Positions 8,800 through 18,364 of a DNA stretch of 24,190 nt are shown piece after piece. The translations under genes and the position numbers were made by a program. Source of the stretch: Halocafeteria seosinensis. Lineage: Eukaryota > Sar > Bigyra > Bicosoecida. The DNA lies in the NCBI GenBank assembly GCA_001687465.1, contig LVLI01000280.1, positions 1 through 24,190 of the forward strand, given 5' to 3'. Position 1 is the first letter of the stretch. Every line of letters begins with the position of its first letter. The notes under the pieces were generated by a model. The model did no database searches. It was not told where the DNA came from and worked only from the letters and a program-made list of their open reading frames with translations.

Positions 8800-9124
8800 G
8801 GACACCATTCTTTGGCGGGCGCAGGTCCGTATCCGAATTGATCGAGGAGATCCACCGATAGGTTATGCGCCCACCAACCATGACTGTCGTATTTGGTAAA
8901 TGTATCGAGGACATGGAGGAGGTTGCGGGCCCAGGTATGTGCTGGAAAGTAACGGAATAATGTGTTTTTCCGACACTATCGACGCTTCTCCTTACCTGAT
9001 AGGTATTGAAGATAAACCGAAGTTCATATGTTCCGGGGAACGCGCGACTCTTTGATGCCTTACCGTTTCCCTGAGTGACTTTAAGAACAAGAAGGAGCGC
9101 GGCCCAACTACAACTTCTTTGCAA
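8800..9124 (-). pseudogene. Receptor-like pseudogene, segment C (beta-sandwich part)
   Basis: Minus-strand coding homologous to the beta-sandwich region upstream of the Cys-rich domain in the 9142-15204 gene. PGTYELRFIFN matches PGRYTVEFAFN, and HIPGPATSS with TTVMVGGRI matches NVPGHANAR with DTVFIGDSM. After a frameshift near 8860, DLLDQFGYGPAPAKE matches IFLYDQFGYAPAEA. The homology starts 17 bases after the stop codon of the full-length gene on the same strand, with no start codon, so the 5' part of this member is missing. Homology ends near 8800, the right inversion breakpoint. Confidence 0.7.
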
Positions 9125-9141
9125 CGGTGCCAGTGAATCGC

Positions 9142-12100
9142 CTAATTGGCATGCATCATGGCTTCGCCGGTAGATAGAACGATTGTTTGAGTAGCGTGCG
9201 TTGAATGGCTCGTAATAGGTGTGTGGCTGTGCTTGCGCACTATACGCCGGCGTCTACGCCTTTCTTGTGGGCGGGTAACTTGTCGGACTTCTCTCTCCCG
9301 TGTGACATCGCGTTTGCGGCGAAATTGGAGGGGATGTCGCACAGCATAGCCAGCGTACATTGATGAATTCGGTAGCCTTGTGGATGTCAAAGGGTTTTCT
9401 GGCTTCTGGACATTATGTTCTTCGGTCGCCATCGAACTTCCGTTTATGGAGTTCGTGCTGTTATCAGGACTATTGTCTTTTGCACCATAAACGACGTTTA
9501 AGGGGTTAGGCTGCACAGAGATTTCCAAGCAACTCGTTTGCGACAGTCCTCCGTTTTGTTTGTGGTTGACTGATGACGATTCTTTCGTTTGTGAATCCCT
9601 GGGTCGTTTCTGCAGCACACGAAACAAGTGTTCCGTCACGGTTTCTTGTACTCTCCGAATGGCCCTTGGAGAGAGGGCGCACATCACGAATATAGTTACT
9701 GCAAAGAACACAATCTGTGTCGTTGTGGCGCTTCTCTCCATACTTATAGAGGAAAACACGATTATGGCACGTGTTAATCCAAGCTGAAGGTTCGCGAGCA
9801 CTGCACCGAAAAAGCAGTTGAGACAGGAGAAGAATATCATCATACCCTGAAGGAATCCAGCAAGTTTCGTACTGTACGGATTCAAAGACACAGCTAGCAT
9901 ATAAGACACCATAAGGGCGCTGGTGGTAATGGCAAATTGTGTAAGAGCGTCTTGAATCCACGTTGCGACAATAAGTAGCGCTATTTTTCTCAGCACAGTC
10001 ACAACATCCCACAGAAAACCGTAGGTAGCTAATCTGTATCCACCAGTGAGCTTCCGAAATTGCTCATTGTCGACCGAGTTGCGAAGGGCTGTATACTTTC
10101 TCAAATAGAATACCAACAACAGTATAGGATATCCTACCACAAACCCCAGCAGGGACGCAAGAGCCACGCTCCGTGCTCTCTCGTACTTCGTACTGCTTAG
10201 TTCAATCCGGAGATCCATTGCACTTCTCTTCGAAGACTCTATTAGATGCTTATAAACCGTGAACATCCGGAACGTAGCCTCCGTCACAGACATATGTAGC
10301 AAGTTAAACAGAACAATACAAGTATTGATGCTGTTCATTTTCCATCTGCAGCAGCCGCCAGACCGTCCCGATCTAATACCCCTTGCTAAGTTTACGACCA
10401 ATTGGACCACAATTGCTAGCACTGCAACTGCGACTGGCGAAGACATTACCGCAACAGCATTCTGCAAGGGTCCGAAATTTGTAACACACTGAAACGATCC
10501 AGCTCTAGCAGGATTGGCTGTCGAGATACCAGTAACGGTTTCGACCCATTTAGACTCACCCCGAAATGGGGAAATCTTCATTGTGCCGATGATCGCCCCT
10601 ATTTGCAGATAGTCCAGAAGTATTTTCACAGTATGCTGTAGTGCTACTACCTCTTGTTGTCGGGACTTCGCTTTGTCGGATCCATCACTTTCGTATCCGG
10701 AGGCCACAGCAACTGAATCTGTATATGATTTATTTGCGAGAAAGAAAACTGCAATCAACATACACGCTGCTGCTACAGCCAAGATTAATATGTTTCTCAC
10801 TAAACTCCCGCATGGAGCACATGCCCCGTCTTGTGTAGAGGAGAAACCGTCCTTACATTGGTTGCAAACAGGCCCTGTGTAGCCTCTAGAACAATTAACT
10901 GACAAGGAACGTTGATCGACAGAGCAGGCTCCGGGGGGTTTGCAGGTGTGAAATGTTGTCGTTTTCAAGATTTCAGGGTTGTTTACAAATGTCGCTCGTG
11001 GATCAGCCATTGCAGCACATATTTCGCACCACACGCCGCTTTTCAATCGTAACTCTCCACCAGAACAAGTAACTCCACCGCGTGGACATGGGGAGCACCT
11101 GGAGCTTCCTTGTTCTGAGAAATACCTTTGGAAGCAAGGGGTACACGATTCATCATTCGAGACAGTTCTCTTGAATGTTCCTGGCCGACAGGGCACACAA
11201 TCATCCATGGTATTACGTCGGTGCCCTGCTTTGCACTGGCATATTAGCCCAGAGGGGCTTGGAGTTTCATATTGACCTTCGCAGACGATAGGCGACGAAT
11301 GAATCCATTTGGGGCTGCCTCGTATATGCTGCTGACCAAGACGCGCATGCAACATGAACGCCCCTGAATTCTCGGCGTAAAGCCGCAGTGAGAGGCCAGT
11401 AATAGCGTTCCCACTCTGTAGCCTTGAAGGAAACCGCAAACTCACCGGCAATTTCGCTTCGTCGGAGACAGAGGAATTTACTGATACAAACACTTTGAGG
11501 TAGTGATCTGAGACAGAATCAGTAGGGCCGTGATCCCATATGTCCAAGAATGTGGCCTCAGCAGGCGCATAACCAAACTGATCATACAGAAAGATATCAA
11601 TTTCCATAGAATCCCCGATGAAAACGGTGTCCTCGCCACCTATAAGCAGCGACTCGCGCGCATTGGCATGGCCAGGTACATTTTCAATGACGAAGCTACC
11701 AGGGATTTGCCCTGAAGGTGATGTACGTCCTCCGATGATAATATTGAATGCAAACTCCACCGTATATCGCCCTGGGGAAATGTGTATCGGGGACTCGCTA
11801 CGGTTACCCGTAGATACCGGCAGCACCCGAGAAGGATAGTTCAACACTACCAGAAGATCACGGGTTTCTCCGCGCTTCATAGTAAGAAATGATTTGTCCA
11901 GCACAAGCCAATCAGTAAGGCGCCTGCCATTTTCGGACTCTTCAGCTTTCAAAGATATGCTGAACTCTTGTAGCTTCGTCGTGTTCGCCCGAGTGTCTTC
12001 GATCATTGAACCGTTGTCTGACCGGAGCAACATGAAGTCCGACATGGACACCGTGATACTTTCAGTCTCCGTATTTACAATACTCACGCTTCCAGAAACT

Positions 12101-15100
12101 TGTTGGAGTGGCTGAGCCATGATAGAGCCTTGAAATTGGGGGCAAACAAAGATAGAGCTGACAACGAAGCGGACAGGTAACCATGCATTAGCACCATCGC
12201 CGTCTCCACTAAAGGACGGGCGCTCAATGTCAACCCCTTCAATGACATTCCACGAATCTGTTGTTATTTGTAGCCATGCGCGGCAAACTCCTAGGCTGCT
12301 AGTTTTGTTCGGGAAGAAAGTCACGGGTATGTCCGCAAACGCATGGGAACTGACTGTGCCCTCTTCAGCTATACTTAGCCAGAAGTCGTTGAATTGCTGT
12401 GATGTGTTACGCTTCCCCTTTTCGTCGAAGATAAGTGCGTTCCACTTCATCTCCAGGTTTCCAAAGTTGAACAATCTTAGGCTTCGGGAAACAGCTGGTT
12501 CTGTTTGGCTTCTCGATGCCTCTAGACGATTTGTGTCGAGGAACGGATCGGCCTCGAGAATCGTCAGCTGAACCACTATGTGTAAGGTTCTAACTACATC
12601 AGCGTCCTCGTCAACGTTGTTCGCAGGGCCAAAAAGCACATCAATTGCCAATGAACTGTTTCCTGCTGGAAGACTCCACAAATCCAGTTCGACGTCCCCA
12701 GCCTTTATGAAATTGGCAGAGGTCGGTGTAAGCACTCTATCTTCTGGGAGGGAAACCACTGTCCGCCAGCGACTGGTCTGCACTCTCCACTCCACCATTC
12801 GAACTGTATCAAGCGAGACGTATACAGGTGTACTTTTTCTTCTAGGGCTTCCAGTCTTCCTGCGGTGTTGGATACTAAGCTTCTCGGAGCGCACTGCAAT
12901 CAAGTTCTCGTTTACCGCTAACGTTTTACTTGGTCTTGGTGTCCCACTTTGCGAAGGAGTCGTGGTGGCAGAGGCAGTGGTCGAAGTGGTGGAAGAGGCA
13001 GTGACCGGACCGGTAGGAGAGGCAGTGGTGGAACTCGTTGCAGATTCTGTCGTTGTGACTGTTGCGGAGGGACTCCGTGAAGCTGTTGGAGTTGCCGATA
13101 CAGACCCGGAGACAGTAGGGGAAACAGTAGCCGACATGCTGGGAGAGGGCGTAAAGTTGTCAAGCAACTGGAATCGTAATGTCGGCAACTCATTGTTTCC
13201 CCTTACAACCCATATATCATTCGACCATTGGTTGTTTCCGCCTTGCAGATATAATTGTCCTTCTATGTCATCCAAATTGTCGGAGTTATCAATGTCAACA
13301 TCTACTGATCCTCCTCCTCCTCCCACCAACTCACCTGGACCTCCATGTCCATTGTATACAGAGTATTTCACTTCGACTGTTGCTGCTCCTGGGTAGATAC
13401 CTCCTAATATTCCACCGGCAGCAGTTGCAATGGTACCAGATGCGTAGCTATTGGTGATAAAAACCTCTCCACCACTATTTCCCACTTGGTCTCCGCAAAT
13501 ACCACCGGAATGCGATCTACTGATCATCCCTGTAGAGTAACAATTGGTTATTTCCACTTCGCCATCATCCTCGGCAGTCCGAGAGCCGCATATACCTCCA
13601 CTGTCAGCGCCATCAATGCTTCCTAAAGAGTAACATTGCTCTATTTTGGCATGCCCATGATAGTCGCCGGCCACTGATCCGGTGATACCACCTGCGTCAT
13701 CTCCTCTAATATCTCCAGTAGAATGACATTGTCGTATTTCAATATCTCCATGATAGTGGGCAGCAAGCGCACCTGCAATTCCACCACTAAATTGTCCTGT
13801 GATATCTCCTTCAGAGTGACACTGCTCAATGATAACCATCCCGTCTTCGTCGCCTGCATATTCCCCTACAATGCCTCCCGAATCACCTCCTTTGATTTCT
13901 CCCGTCGAGTAGCAACCAATGATATTGACTGTGCCTTCATCCTCAGCTGCATGACCACCTGTAATACCACCAACACCATAACTGTCAATTTTCCCTGTGG
14001 AAAAACAATCAATAATGTCAGCCGTGCCACGATACTCAGCAACAAACCCTCCTACAATGCCTCCTGCATCATTCCCCTCGATATCTCCAGTTGAATGGCA
14101 GTCCGAAATTTTCGCTTTACCTCCGTTTTCTGCGATACCGTGCCCTGCAATACCACCGGCATGAGAGCCTTTGATTTTCCCTGTAGATCGACATCCAGTG
14201 ATCAAAATATGGCCCGCATCTTCACCGCAATATCCTCCACATATTCCACCTCCATGGTCGTGTACAACTACGCCTGTAGAGCTACATGAATCAACAGTGA
14301 AAAACCTCTGATTTGATCGAACGATAAACCCATCATAATAATTTATCCCCCCATTCTTTACATGGACATTTCGAATGACGGGGGCCACTTCTAGGGACGA
14401 CACACCAGAATCATCCACCACAAAGAGACCATGAAAATCATTAAAGCCTGCCAAGTCTATTTCATTGCCATTTCCATCAAATATTTCGTTTGCTTTGAGT
14501 GTTATGTGATGGTAATTGCCATAGTTGGCTCGTTGCCAGTCCAATAGAGTGCAGTTCAGCTCGAACAGATTCTTGCTTGGGGTATATTTGAAACAGCTTT
14601 CTCCTTCATTTTCAATGGAGTCTCTCAGATCCGTCGCATTGATACAATTTATTAGTAAAATAAAAGCTCCGATCAAATACTTGGAGAATGATGCCTTTAT
14701 CGTGCTCCTTCGATGCGCCTTCTTGACGAAAGTCCCCCTGTGACCGCTAACATTGGCGGTTAGCATCACACTAGCTGCGCAAGCGGATAGTACGTGCAAT
14801 AATGAGCTGAGCATGTCCTTAGAGATTCCCGCTAGTAACTGTACCCCCGATGAAAACTGGTGCCACCACACTGTAAGTTCTCGGTGGTACTCTCCACTTT
14901 CTTGCAGTACCGTTGTAGCGCTCCAACCACGTACAACTCTTGTTTGAGGCACCTTTGAGCCCATTCTGGCGCTTTCGTGCTGTAGATTCTCCTTCGTAGC
15001 TCTATGCCTCTTCAGAATCTGTTTGGGACTCTGAATACCGGAGAAAAACATCCATGTCCTGAACAGAAGAAGATTCCATAGAATTCCAAGAAGCTGACCC

Positions 15101-15204
15101 GCCGTTCTCCGGTACGCCAGGCATTCCGTTTGCTCTCGTTCGTGGACATTCGTGCCTCTCGCATGGCGAGAATCAAAGAAAGGGCACTGGAGGGTCGTCA
15201 TCAT
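9142..15204 (-). CDS. Large receptor-like membrane protein: GLUG repeats, Cys-rich and TRP-like TM domain
   Basis: An uninterrupted frame of about 2,020 codons from the ATG-ATG pair at 15199-15204. The same start is used by the shortened paralogue, and an upstream GTG at 15297 is not credible. Approximate residue order: hydrophobic stretches at 36-50, 129-148 and 173-190 (the last like a signal peptide, ending INATD); conserved Cys block to about 300; ten 31-residue GLUG-like repeats at 307-600 (C-x-S-T-G-x-I-x-G...G-G-I-x-G); Ser/Thr/Pro stalk at 682-760; Ig/ASH-like beta-sandwich stretches at 761-1306; ephrin-receptor/TNFR-like Cys-rich region at 1307-1467 ending GYTGPVCNQC...CAPC; eight or so TM helices at 1468-1840 including GYRLATYGFLWDVVTVLRK; Ser- and Arg-rich tail with six consecutive Arg. 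The membrane part resembles the TRP-like domain that follows such Cys-rich regions in algal and oomycete proteins. Likely a plasma-membrane sensor or adhesion receptor; ligand unknown. Confidence 0.85.
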   Translation of the reverse strand: MMTTLQCPFFDSRHARGTNVHEREQTECLAYRRTAGQLLGILWNLLLFRTWMFFSGIQSPKQILKRHRATKENLQHESARMGSKVPQTRVVRGWSATTVLQESGEYHRELTVWWHQFSSGVQLLAGISKDMLSSLLHVLSACAASVMLTANVSGHRGTFVKKAHRRSTIKASFSKYLIGAFILLINCINATDLRDSIENEGESCFKYTPSKNLFELNCTLLDWQRANYGNYHHITLKANEIFDGNGNEIDLAGFNDFHGLFVVDDSGVSSLEVAPVIRNVHVKNGGINYYDGFIVRSNQRFFTVDSCSSTGVVVHDHGGGICGGYCGEDAGHILITGCRSTGKIKGSHAGGIAGHGIAENGGKAKISDCHSTGDIEGNDAGGIVGGFVAEYRGTADIIDCFSTGKIDSYGVGGITGGHAAEDEGTVNIIGCYSTGEIKGGDSGGIVGEYAGDEDGMVIIEQCHSEGDITGQFSGGIAGALAAHYHGDIEIRQCHSTGDIRGDDAGGITGSVAGDYHGHAKIEQCYSLGSIDGADSGGICGSRTAEDDGEVEITNCYSTGMISRSHSGGICGDQVGNSGGEVFITNSYASGTIATAAGGILGGIYPGAATVEVKYSVYNGHGGPGELVGGGGGSVDVDIDNSDNLDDIEGQLYLQGGNNQWSNDIWVVRGNNELPTLRFQLLDNFTPSPSMSATVSPTVSGSVSATPTASRSPSATVTTTESATSSTTASPTGPVTASSTTSTTASATTTPSQSGTPRPSKTLAVNENLIAVRSEKLSIQHRRKTGSPRRKSTPVYVSLDTVRMVEWRVQTSRWRTVVSLPEDRVLTPTSANFIKAGDVELDLWSLPAGNSSLAIDVLFGPANNVDEDADVVRTLHIVVQLTILEADPFLDTNRLEASRSQTEPAVSRSLRLFNFGNLEMKWNALIFDEKGKRNTSQQFNDFWLSIAEEGTVSSHAFADIPVTFFPNKTSSLGVCRAWLQITTDSWNVIEGVDIERPSFSGDGDGANAWLPVRFVVSSIFVCPQFQGSIMAQPLQQVSGSVSIVNTETESITVSMSDFMLLRSDNGSMIEDTRANTTKLQEFSISLKAEESENGRRLTDWLVLDKSFLTMKRGETRDLLVVLNYPSRVLPVSTGNRSESPIHISPGRYTVEFAFNIIIGGRTSPSGQIPGSFVIENVPGHANARESLLIGGEDTVFIGDSMEIDIFLYDQFGYAPAEATFLDIWDHGPTDSVSDHYLKVFVSVNSSVSDEAKLPVSLRFPSRLQSGNAITGLSLRLYAENSGAFMLHARLGQQHIRGSPKWIHSSPIVCEGQYETPSPSGLICQCKAGHRRNTMDDCVPCRPGTFKRTVSNDESCTPCFQRYFSEQGSSRCSPCPRGGVTCSGGELRLKSGVWCEICAAMADPRATFVNNPEILKTTTFHTCKPPGACSVDQRSLSVNCSRGYTGPVCNQCKDGFSSTQDGACAPCGSLVRNILILAVAAACMLIAVFFLANKSYTDSVAVASGYESDGSDKAKSRQQEVVALQHTVKILLDYLQIGAIIGTMKISPFRGESKWVETVTGISTANPARAGSFQCVTNFGPLQNAVAVMSSPVAVAVLAIVVQLVVNLARGIRSGRSGGCCRWKMNSINTCIVLFNLLHMSVTEATFRMFTVYKHLIESSKRSAMDLRIELSSTKYERARSVALASLLGFVVGYPILLLVFYLRKYTALRNSVDNEQFRKLTGGYRLATYGFLWDVVTVLRKIALLIVATWIQDALTQFAITTSALMVSYMLAVSLNPYSTKLAGFLQGMMIFFSCLNCFFGAVLANLQLGLTRAIIVFSSISMERSATTTQIVFFAVTIFVMCALSPRAIRRVQETVTEHLFRVLQKRPRDSQTKESSSVNHKQNGGLSQTSCLEISVQPNPLNVVYGAKDNSPDNSTNSINGSSMATEEHNVQKPENPLTSTRLPNSSMYAGYAVRHPLQFRRKRDVTREREVRQVTRPQERRRRRRIVRKHSHTPITSHSTHATQTIVLSTGEAMMHAN
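13390..14290 (-). repeat. 31-residue GLUG-like repeat array (full-length gene)
   Basis: About ten 93-bp units, consensus C-x-S-T-G-x-I-x-G-x-x-A/S-G-G-I-x-G-x-x-A-x-x-x-G-x-x-x-I-x-x. The GGIxG core and the small-residue pattern fit the GLUG motif of extracellular beta-solenoid proteins. The Cys at repeat position 1 is unusually regular and may form a ladder or disulfides along the solenoid. Confidence 0.85.
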
Positions 15205-15296
15205 ACACTTATGTTGTACCCTCCTGTCGGTTCCCCGGGGGGTCTGCGGACATATGGCAAATCTCGGTGGAAATCCCTGAGTTTCTTCCCTCCACA

Positions 15297-15494
15297 CTTT
15301 TTGACCGCCGGAGCTCCGTGTTCGAGAGCTTTTCCGTATAGAGGCCCCTGTATACGGTGACGGACACTTATCTTATTGTTTTGTGTAACGCGTAAGATGC
15401 CTTGTCGTTACCCAGAAACCACAGTCTCATAGACCGTCCCTACAGTTCGCCTCAAGAAAAAATTACAAAAAGGAGGGCGGTTGACTCAGCTGAT
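15297..15494 (-). promoter_or_regulatory. Upstream block shared with the shortened paralogue
   Basis: The bases upstream of the full-length gene match 20845-21050, upstream of the shortened paralogue. Nearly identical runs include ttgaccgccggagctccgtg, gaaaaaattacaaaaag and ttgactcagct (plus-strand sense). The block starts about 90 bases before the ATG. Conservation after loss of similarity in parts of the leader suggests it contains the promoter or other control elements, but no individual factor site can be named. Confidence 0.6.
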
Positions 15495-17184
15495 CTTATG
15501 ATGTCCCGCTACTACCTAGGAATTTGTAGTTCGGTCCTTTTGGATTACTCTCTCCACAAGGGTAATAGGTTAATACAGTATGAAAAGAGTTCGTATGAGT
15601 GTAACTACCCAGTAAAACTGCATCACCTATAAGCTAAGAGCCTCGCACCAACTCCGTGTTTCGCACCAAGGTACTCGGCGACTGACTCACTGACGGTAGC
15701 CACCCTTCCCAAGCTAGTGGACGACACGTCAGGCGGTGACGCCAAGCGCCTGTGGCAAATATAACAGACTAGGAAACATAAAAAAGGCATTGAGGATAAG
15801 CAAATAACAATTATAGTGGAGCTGGGGAGGGGAGTCATTGCATTCTCTCATGATTCCCATCGTTAGTAATTGTTATTAGCTACCTGGTACTTCTGGCAAT
15901 GTCATCAATGCTGCAATCTCACATTTGAACAACGCTGGGATGCTGATACTTTTTTAGTCAGTCGTCTCCTGATACTGGTGTTGGGTCTGGTCGCTTAATA
16001 CCGCAAGTCGGTGTTTCCTGACGTCGATGTCAACTATCACCCGCGAGACTAAAAATTCTAAAATACAAAATCAACAATTAAGACACAAAATATAATATAA
16101 AAACACAAAATATAAAAAATTTTGACCGTACTTAACGGGTGCTCACACCATTCTTGCTGCTTTAGAACCGTTATGTTGACAAAATAATGGAAGTGTACCT
16201 AAGACTGTATGTCCTTTCACGGCTGTACAACTGGTACAGCCATGGTGATAGAGACTTTATCGGTAATGAGCGAACTCGGAACTACAAAGCATTCCTCAAG
16301 AAATCAAAAAATGGACGAAGAAATCCCGTTTCCGTGGTTTCGGTGCTTGTACCATCACATTCGACTGTTATGATGCCTTTGTTTATACCGGTAGGAGCTG
16401 CTTCAGAATGCGATTCTCCGGATGGATTCCCACGAATGCAGAACAAAACGAAAACAATAGTGTGGCAAGTATGTCAAGTCACGCGGAAGACAGACAGCTG
16501 TATCGTCGCCTCTAGGAACTGACGCCGCGGCTACTTCCCATGCCGCTGGAAATTTGGTGACCCGAATCGAAGGTAAGAACTCTTTGGACTAGAGCAAACA
16601 TGTAAGTAGAATAAATGGTGCTTTATGTGTGAAATGGTCACGTGCAGCTCATTACGTAGCATTGGGGCTTGAAACCGAACAGCCGACTCCATTGGTGGCT
16701 AGTTGGTTCAACTTGGTTGTACCAGTTATACGCAAGCATGGTGCATACCCTATTCCCGCAACTTGGAAGCTCGAAAGACGTGTGCACATAGAGACATTTC
16801 AGTGGAAGTCCTAGTGTAGCTGATCTCCATCAGATGGCTGACGTGGCTACGGCGGCGCAACAGAACGGCTCTTGGACTCATACCGATTCCAGCACTCTCG
16901 AAATTCTTGATTGCCGGTATAACAGCACTGGCACTTTTCAGGTCGTTTCCTGCGAGATCTTCGTAGCCATTAAGTGGGTACACTCCAACGCGACCGGACA
17001 TTCTGGCTTCCGCTTCGCAGTCTTGAAGAATGAGGGTACTAAGGAAACGACGTGAAAGTTGCAAAAATTGTCTGTCGCCTCAAGATTCCAATACCAATTG
17101 TGTGGGCTTAGCTAGAGGAGTCATCGAAGAGAGGGTCCAAAGGAGCCATGAAATCACCAAGGGGCAGATGAACTCAGACTCTCT
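15495..17184. other. Spacer without a supported gene, with AT-rich tract
   Basis: No coding sequence with a recognisable motif. A plus-strand frame at 16187-16522 (111 codons, ATG) has no family resemblance and no detectable hydrophobic or repeat structure. An AT-rich tract at 16051-16125 contains acacaaaatata twice. A perfect 8-bp inverted repeat (ggctgtac/gtacagcc) lies near 16220. Confidence 0.35.
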
Positions 17185-17541
17185 CAGAGCAAACCGACAT
17201 ACATAGGGGACTGGTCACTTCCGATATATCAGCTTCCATCTCGAGCATTCTGGCAATGTAGCATTTGTGCATGGATGCGAGTCTCGATCCTCCGTTTTCG
17301 GGAACGCTTTAAATTCAACGAGGAGACATACCCAAGTCATTTCCACCATCTCCCATGCTAATTCCGCAGAGCAAACTGGTACATAGGGTACTGGTCGCTT
17401 ACGGTATGAAACGGGTTCCACCTCGAGCACGTCCGGCACGGACACGTTCGATGGCAATGTAGCATCTGTGCATGGATGCTGGTAAATGAACCTTCCGAGA
17501 TTGAATTCAAACTGTTCCCGAAAACGGAGGATCGAGCCTCG
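17185..17541. repeat. Combined direct and inverted repeats
   Basis: Segments 17185-17280 and 17367-17480 are diverged direct repeats (shared: agagcaaac, catagggnactggtc, tcgagca, ggcaatgtagcat, tgtgcatggatgc). In addition, 17279-17318 and 17501-17540 are inverted copies of each other (gatcctccgttttcgggaac and its complement) with a few mismatches. On the minus strand the direct repeat reads as a protein-like duplicate (RKRPVPYVPVCSAE and HPCTNATLPE), but no family is recognised. Confidence 0.75.
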
Positions 17542-17879
17542 GGAATGTGTATGTGGCTGTTCTTAATTTTCTGGTTGAAGCGGGTGCCGTTGAACATTGA
17601 GTTCTCGGCCAAACAAGAACGCTTTCATTGCATTGATTCATGATAATTGTTACTCTCTTCACCAATAAAGAAGTAGCGCGTGCGATAGCGAAGGCAACCG
17701 AAATGCCTTCACTTTCTGTCGGACGAACGTGTTCCATCATGAACTTCCATGCAGCAATGGAATCAACCCGGTGAGAACGAGGATCAGCATGAGAGTCGCA
17801 CGATATGAATGCCCAGGAGTGGACCAGGCCACGCCAGAGCCACGGGATCCACGGAAGAGAATCTCCTGCAATTGTGGAA
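17542..17879. other. Spacer between repeats and beta-sandwich remnants
   Basis: A minus-strand frame around 17507-17740 (AAWKFMMEHVRPTESEG upstream of a hydrophobic stretch) looks protein-like but matches nothing I recognise. No gene is supported. Confidence 0.3.
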
Positions 17880-18340
17880 GGTAGCTTTGCATCGTTTTAG
17901 CAAGTATGTTGCATCAAACCTTGTGAAGTGGATGTACATCTATCTGATTCCAGCGAGTCACGATCCTGCGACCGCAACTTCAGCTCGATTACTTTGAATA
18001 GTGGACGGGAGAATCTACCATCATCATGCAGTCTGCGTGGGGTAATGGGAGGTGTATTTGGCCAAGTGATAGCGTCCTGGAAACGTGTAAGCAGTCGTAA
18101 GTTACAGGCAGCAGAGACTCCCATACCAATGTTTACCAATGTCAGATCTTCTGGCGCTACTATGGAGACCTACGTCAATTGTTATTCCTTTCTTCAGGAC
18201 TACAGTCTTCGTTGTTCCTTTCATTGCCTTCGATATGGAAGGAATTGGAGTTATCGACGTATCCAGTAGAGGCAAGACCTCTTTGCAAAGTGTGTCTCCA
18301 GTGATGGTGATTCTATGTCCCTCTTGTCAAAACTAACTGA
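17880..18340 (-). pseudogene. Degraded beta-sandwich remnants downstream of the shortened paralogue
   Basis: On the minus strand, after the stop of the shortened paralogue, one register carries TVVLKKGITIDVGLHSS and, after a frameshift, APEDLTLVNIGMGVSAACNL and FKVIELKLRSQDRDSLESD. The N-x-G pattern after an L-x-L strand and the closing S-L-E-S-D turn resemble ASH/Ig-like domains. The full-length gene has AVSRSLRLFNFGNLEMKWNA at an equivalent place. The segment has multiple stops and frameshifts. I infer it is what remains of the extracellular part once joined to the shortened gene; similarity is weak. Confidence 0.4.
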
Positions 18341-18364
18341 AATTCCAGTCATTTAAAAGTCCAT

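Noticed and set aside
8942-8995. A 54-base minus-strand GTAAGG...TTTCCAG mini-intron in segment C
   Set aside because: Splice-like ends, but the full-length gene has coding sequence of nearly equal length at the same place, so the bases are more likely exonic.
12578-13396. Plus-strand open frame of 272 codons
   Set aside because: It is antisense to the Ser/Thr stalk and adjacent coding of the full-length gene. Its Val/Ala/Glu-rich repeats are the complement of Thr/Ser codons.
13723-14289. Plus-strand open frames over the repeat array (and equivalents at 19322-19858)
   Set aside because: Antisense shadows of the 93-bp GLUG units; the minus frame is continuous and has the domain logic.
13390-14290. 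CRISPR-like periodic repeat
   Set aside because: The 93-base period is a diverged protein-coding repeat without invariant direct repeats and spacers.
15202-15297. Upstream GTG start adding 31 residues to the full-length gene
   Set aside because: Non-ATG start, and the leader is poorly conserved in the paralogue, which begins at the equivalent ATG-ATG pair.
16187-16522. Plus-strand ORF of 111 codons
   Set aside because: No motif, no homology within the window and no supporting context; chance ORF cannot be excluded.
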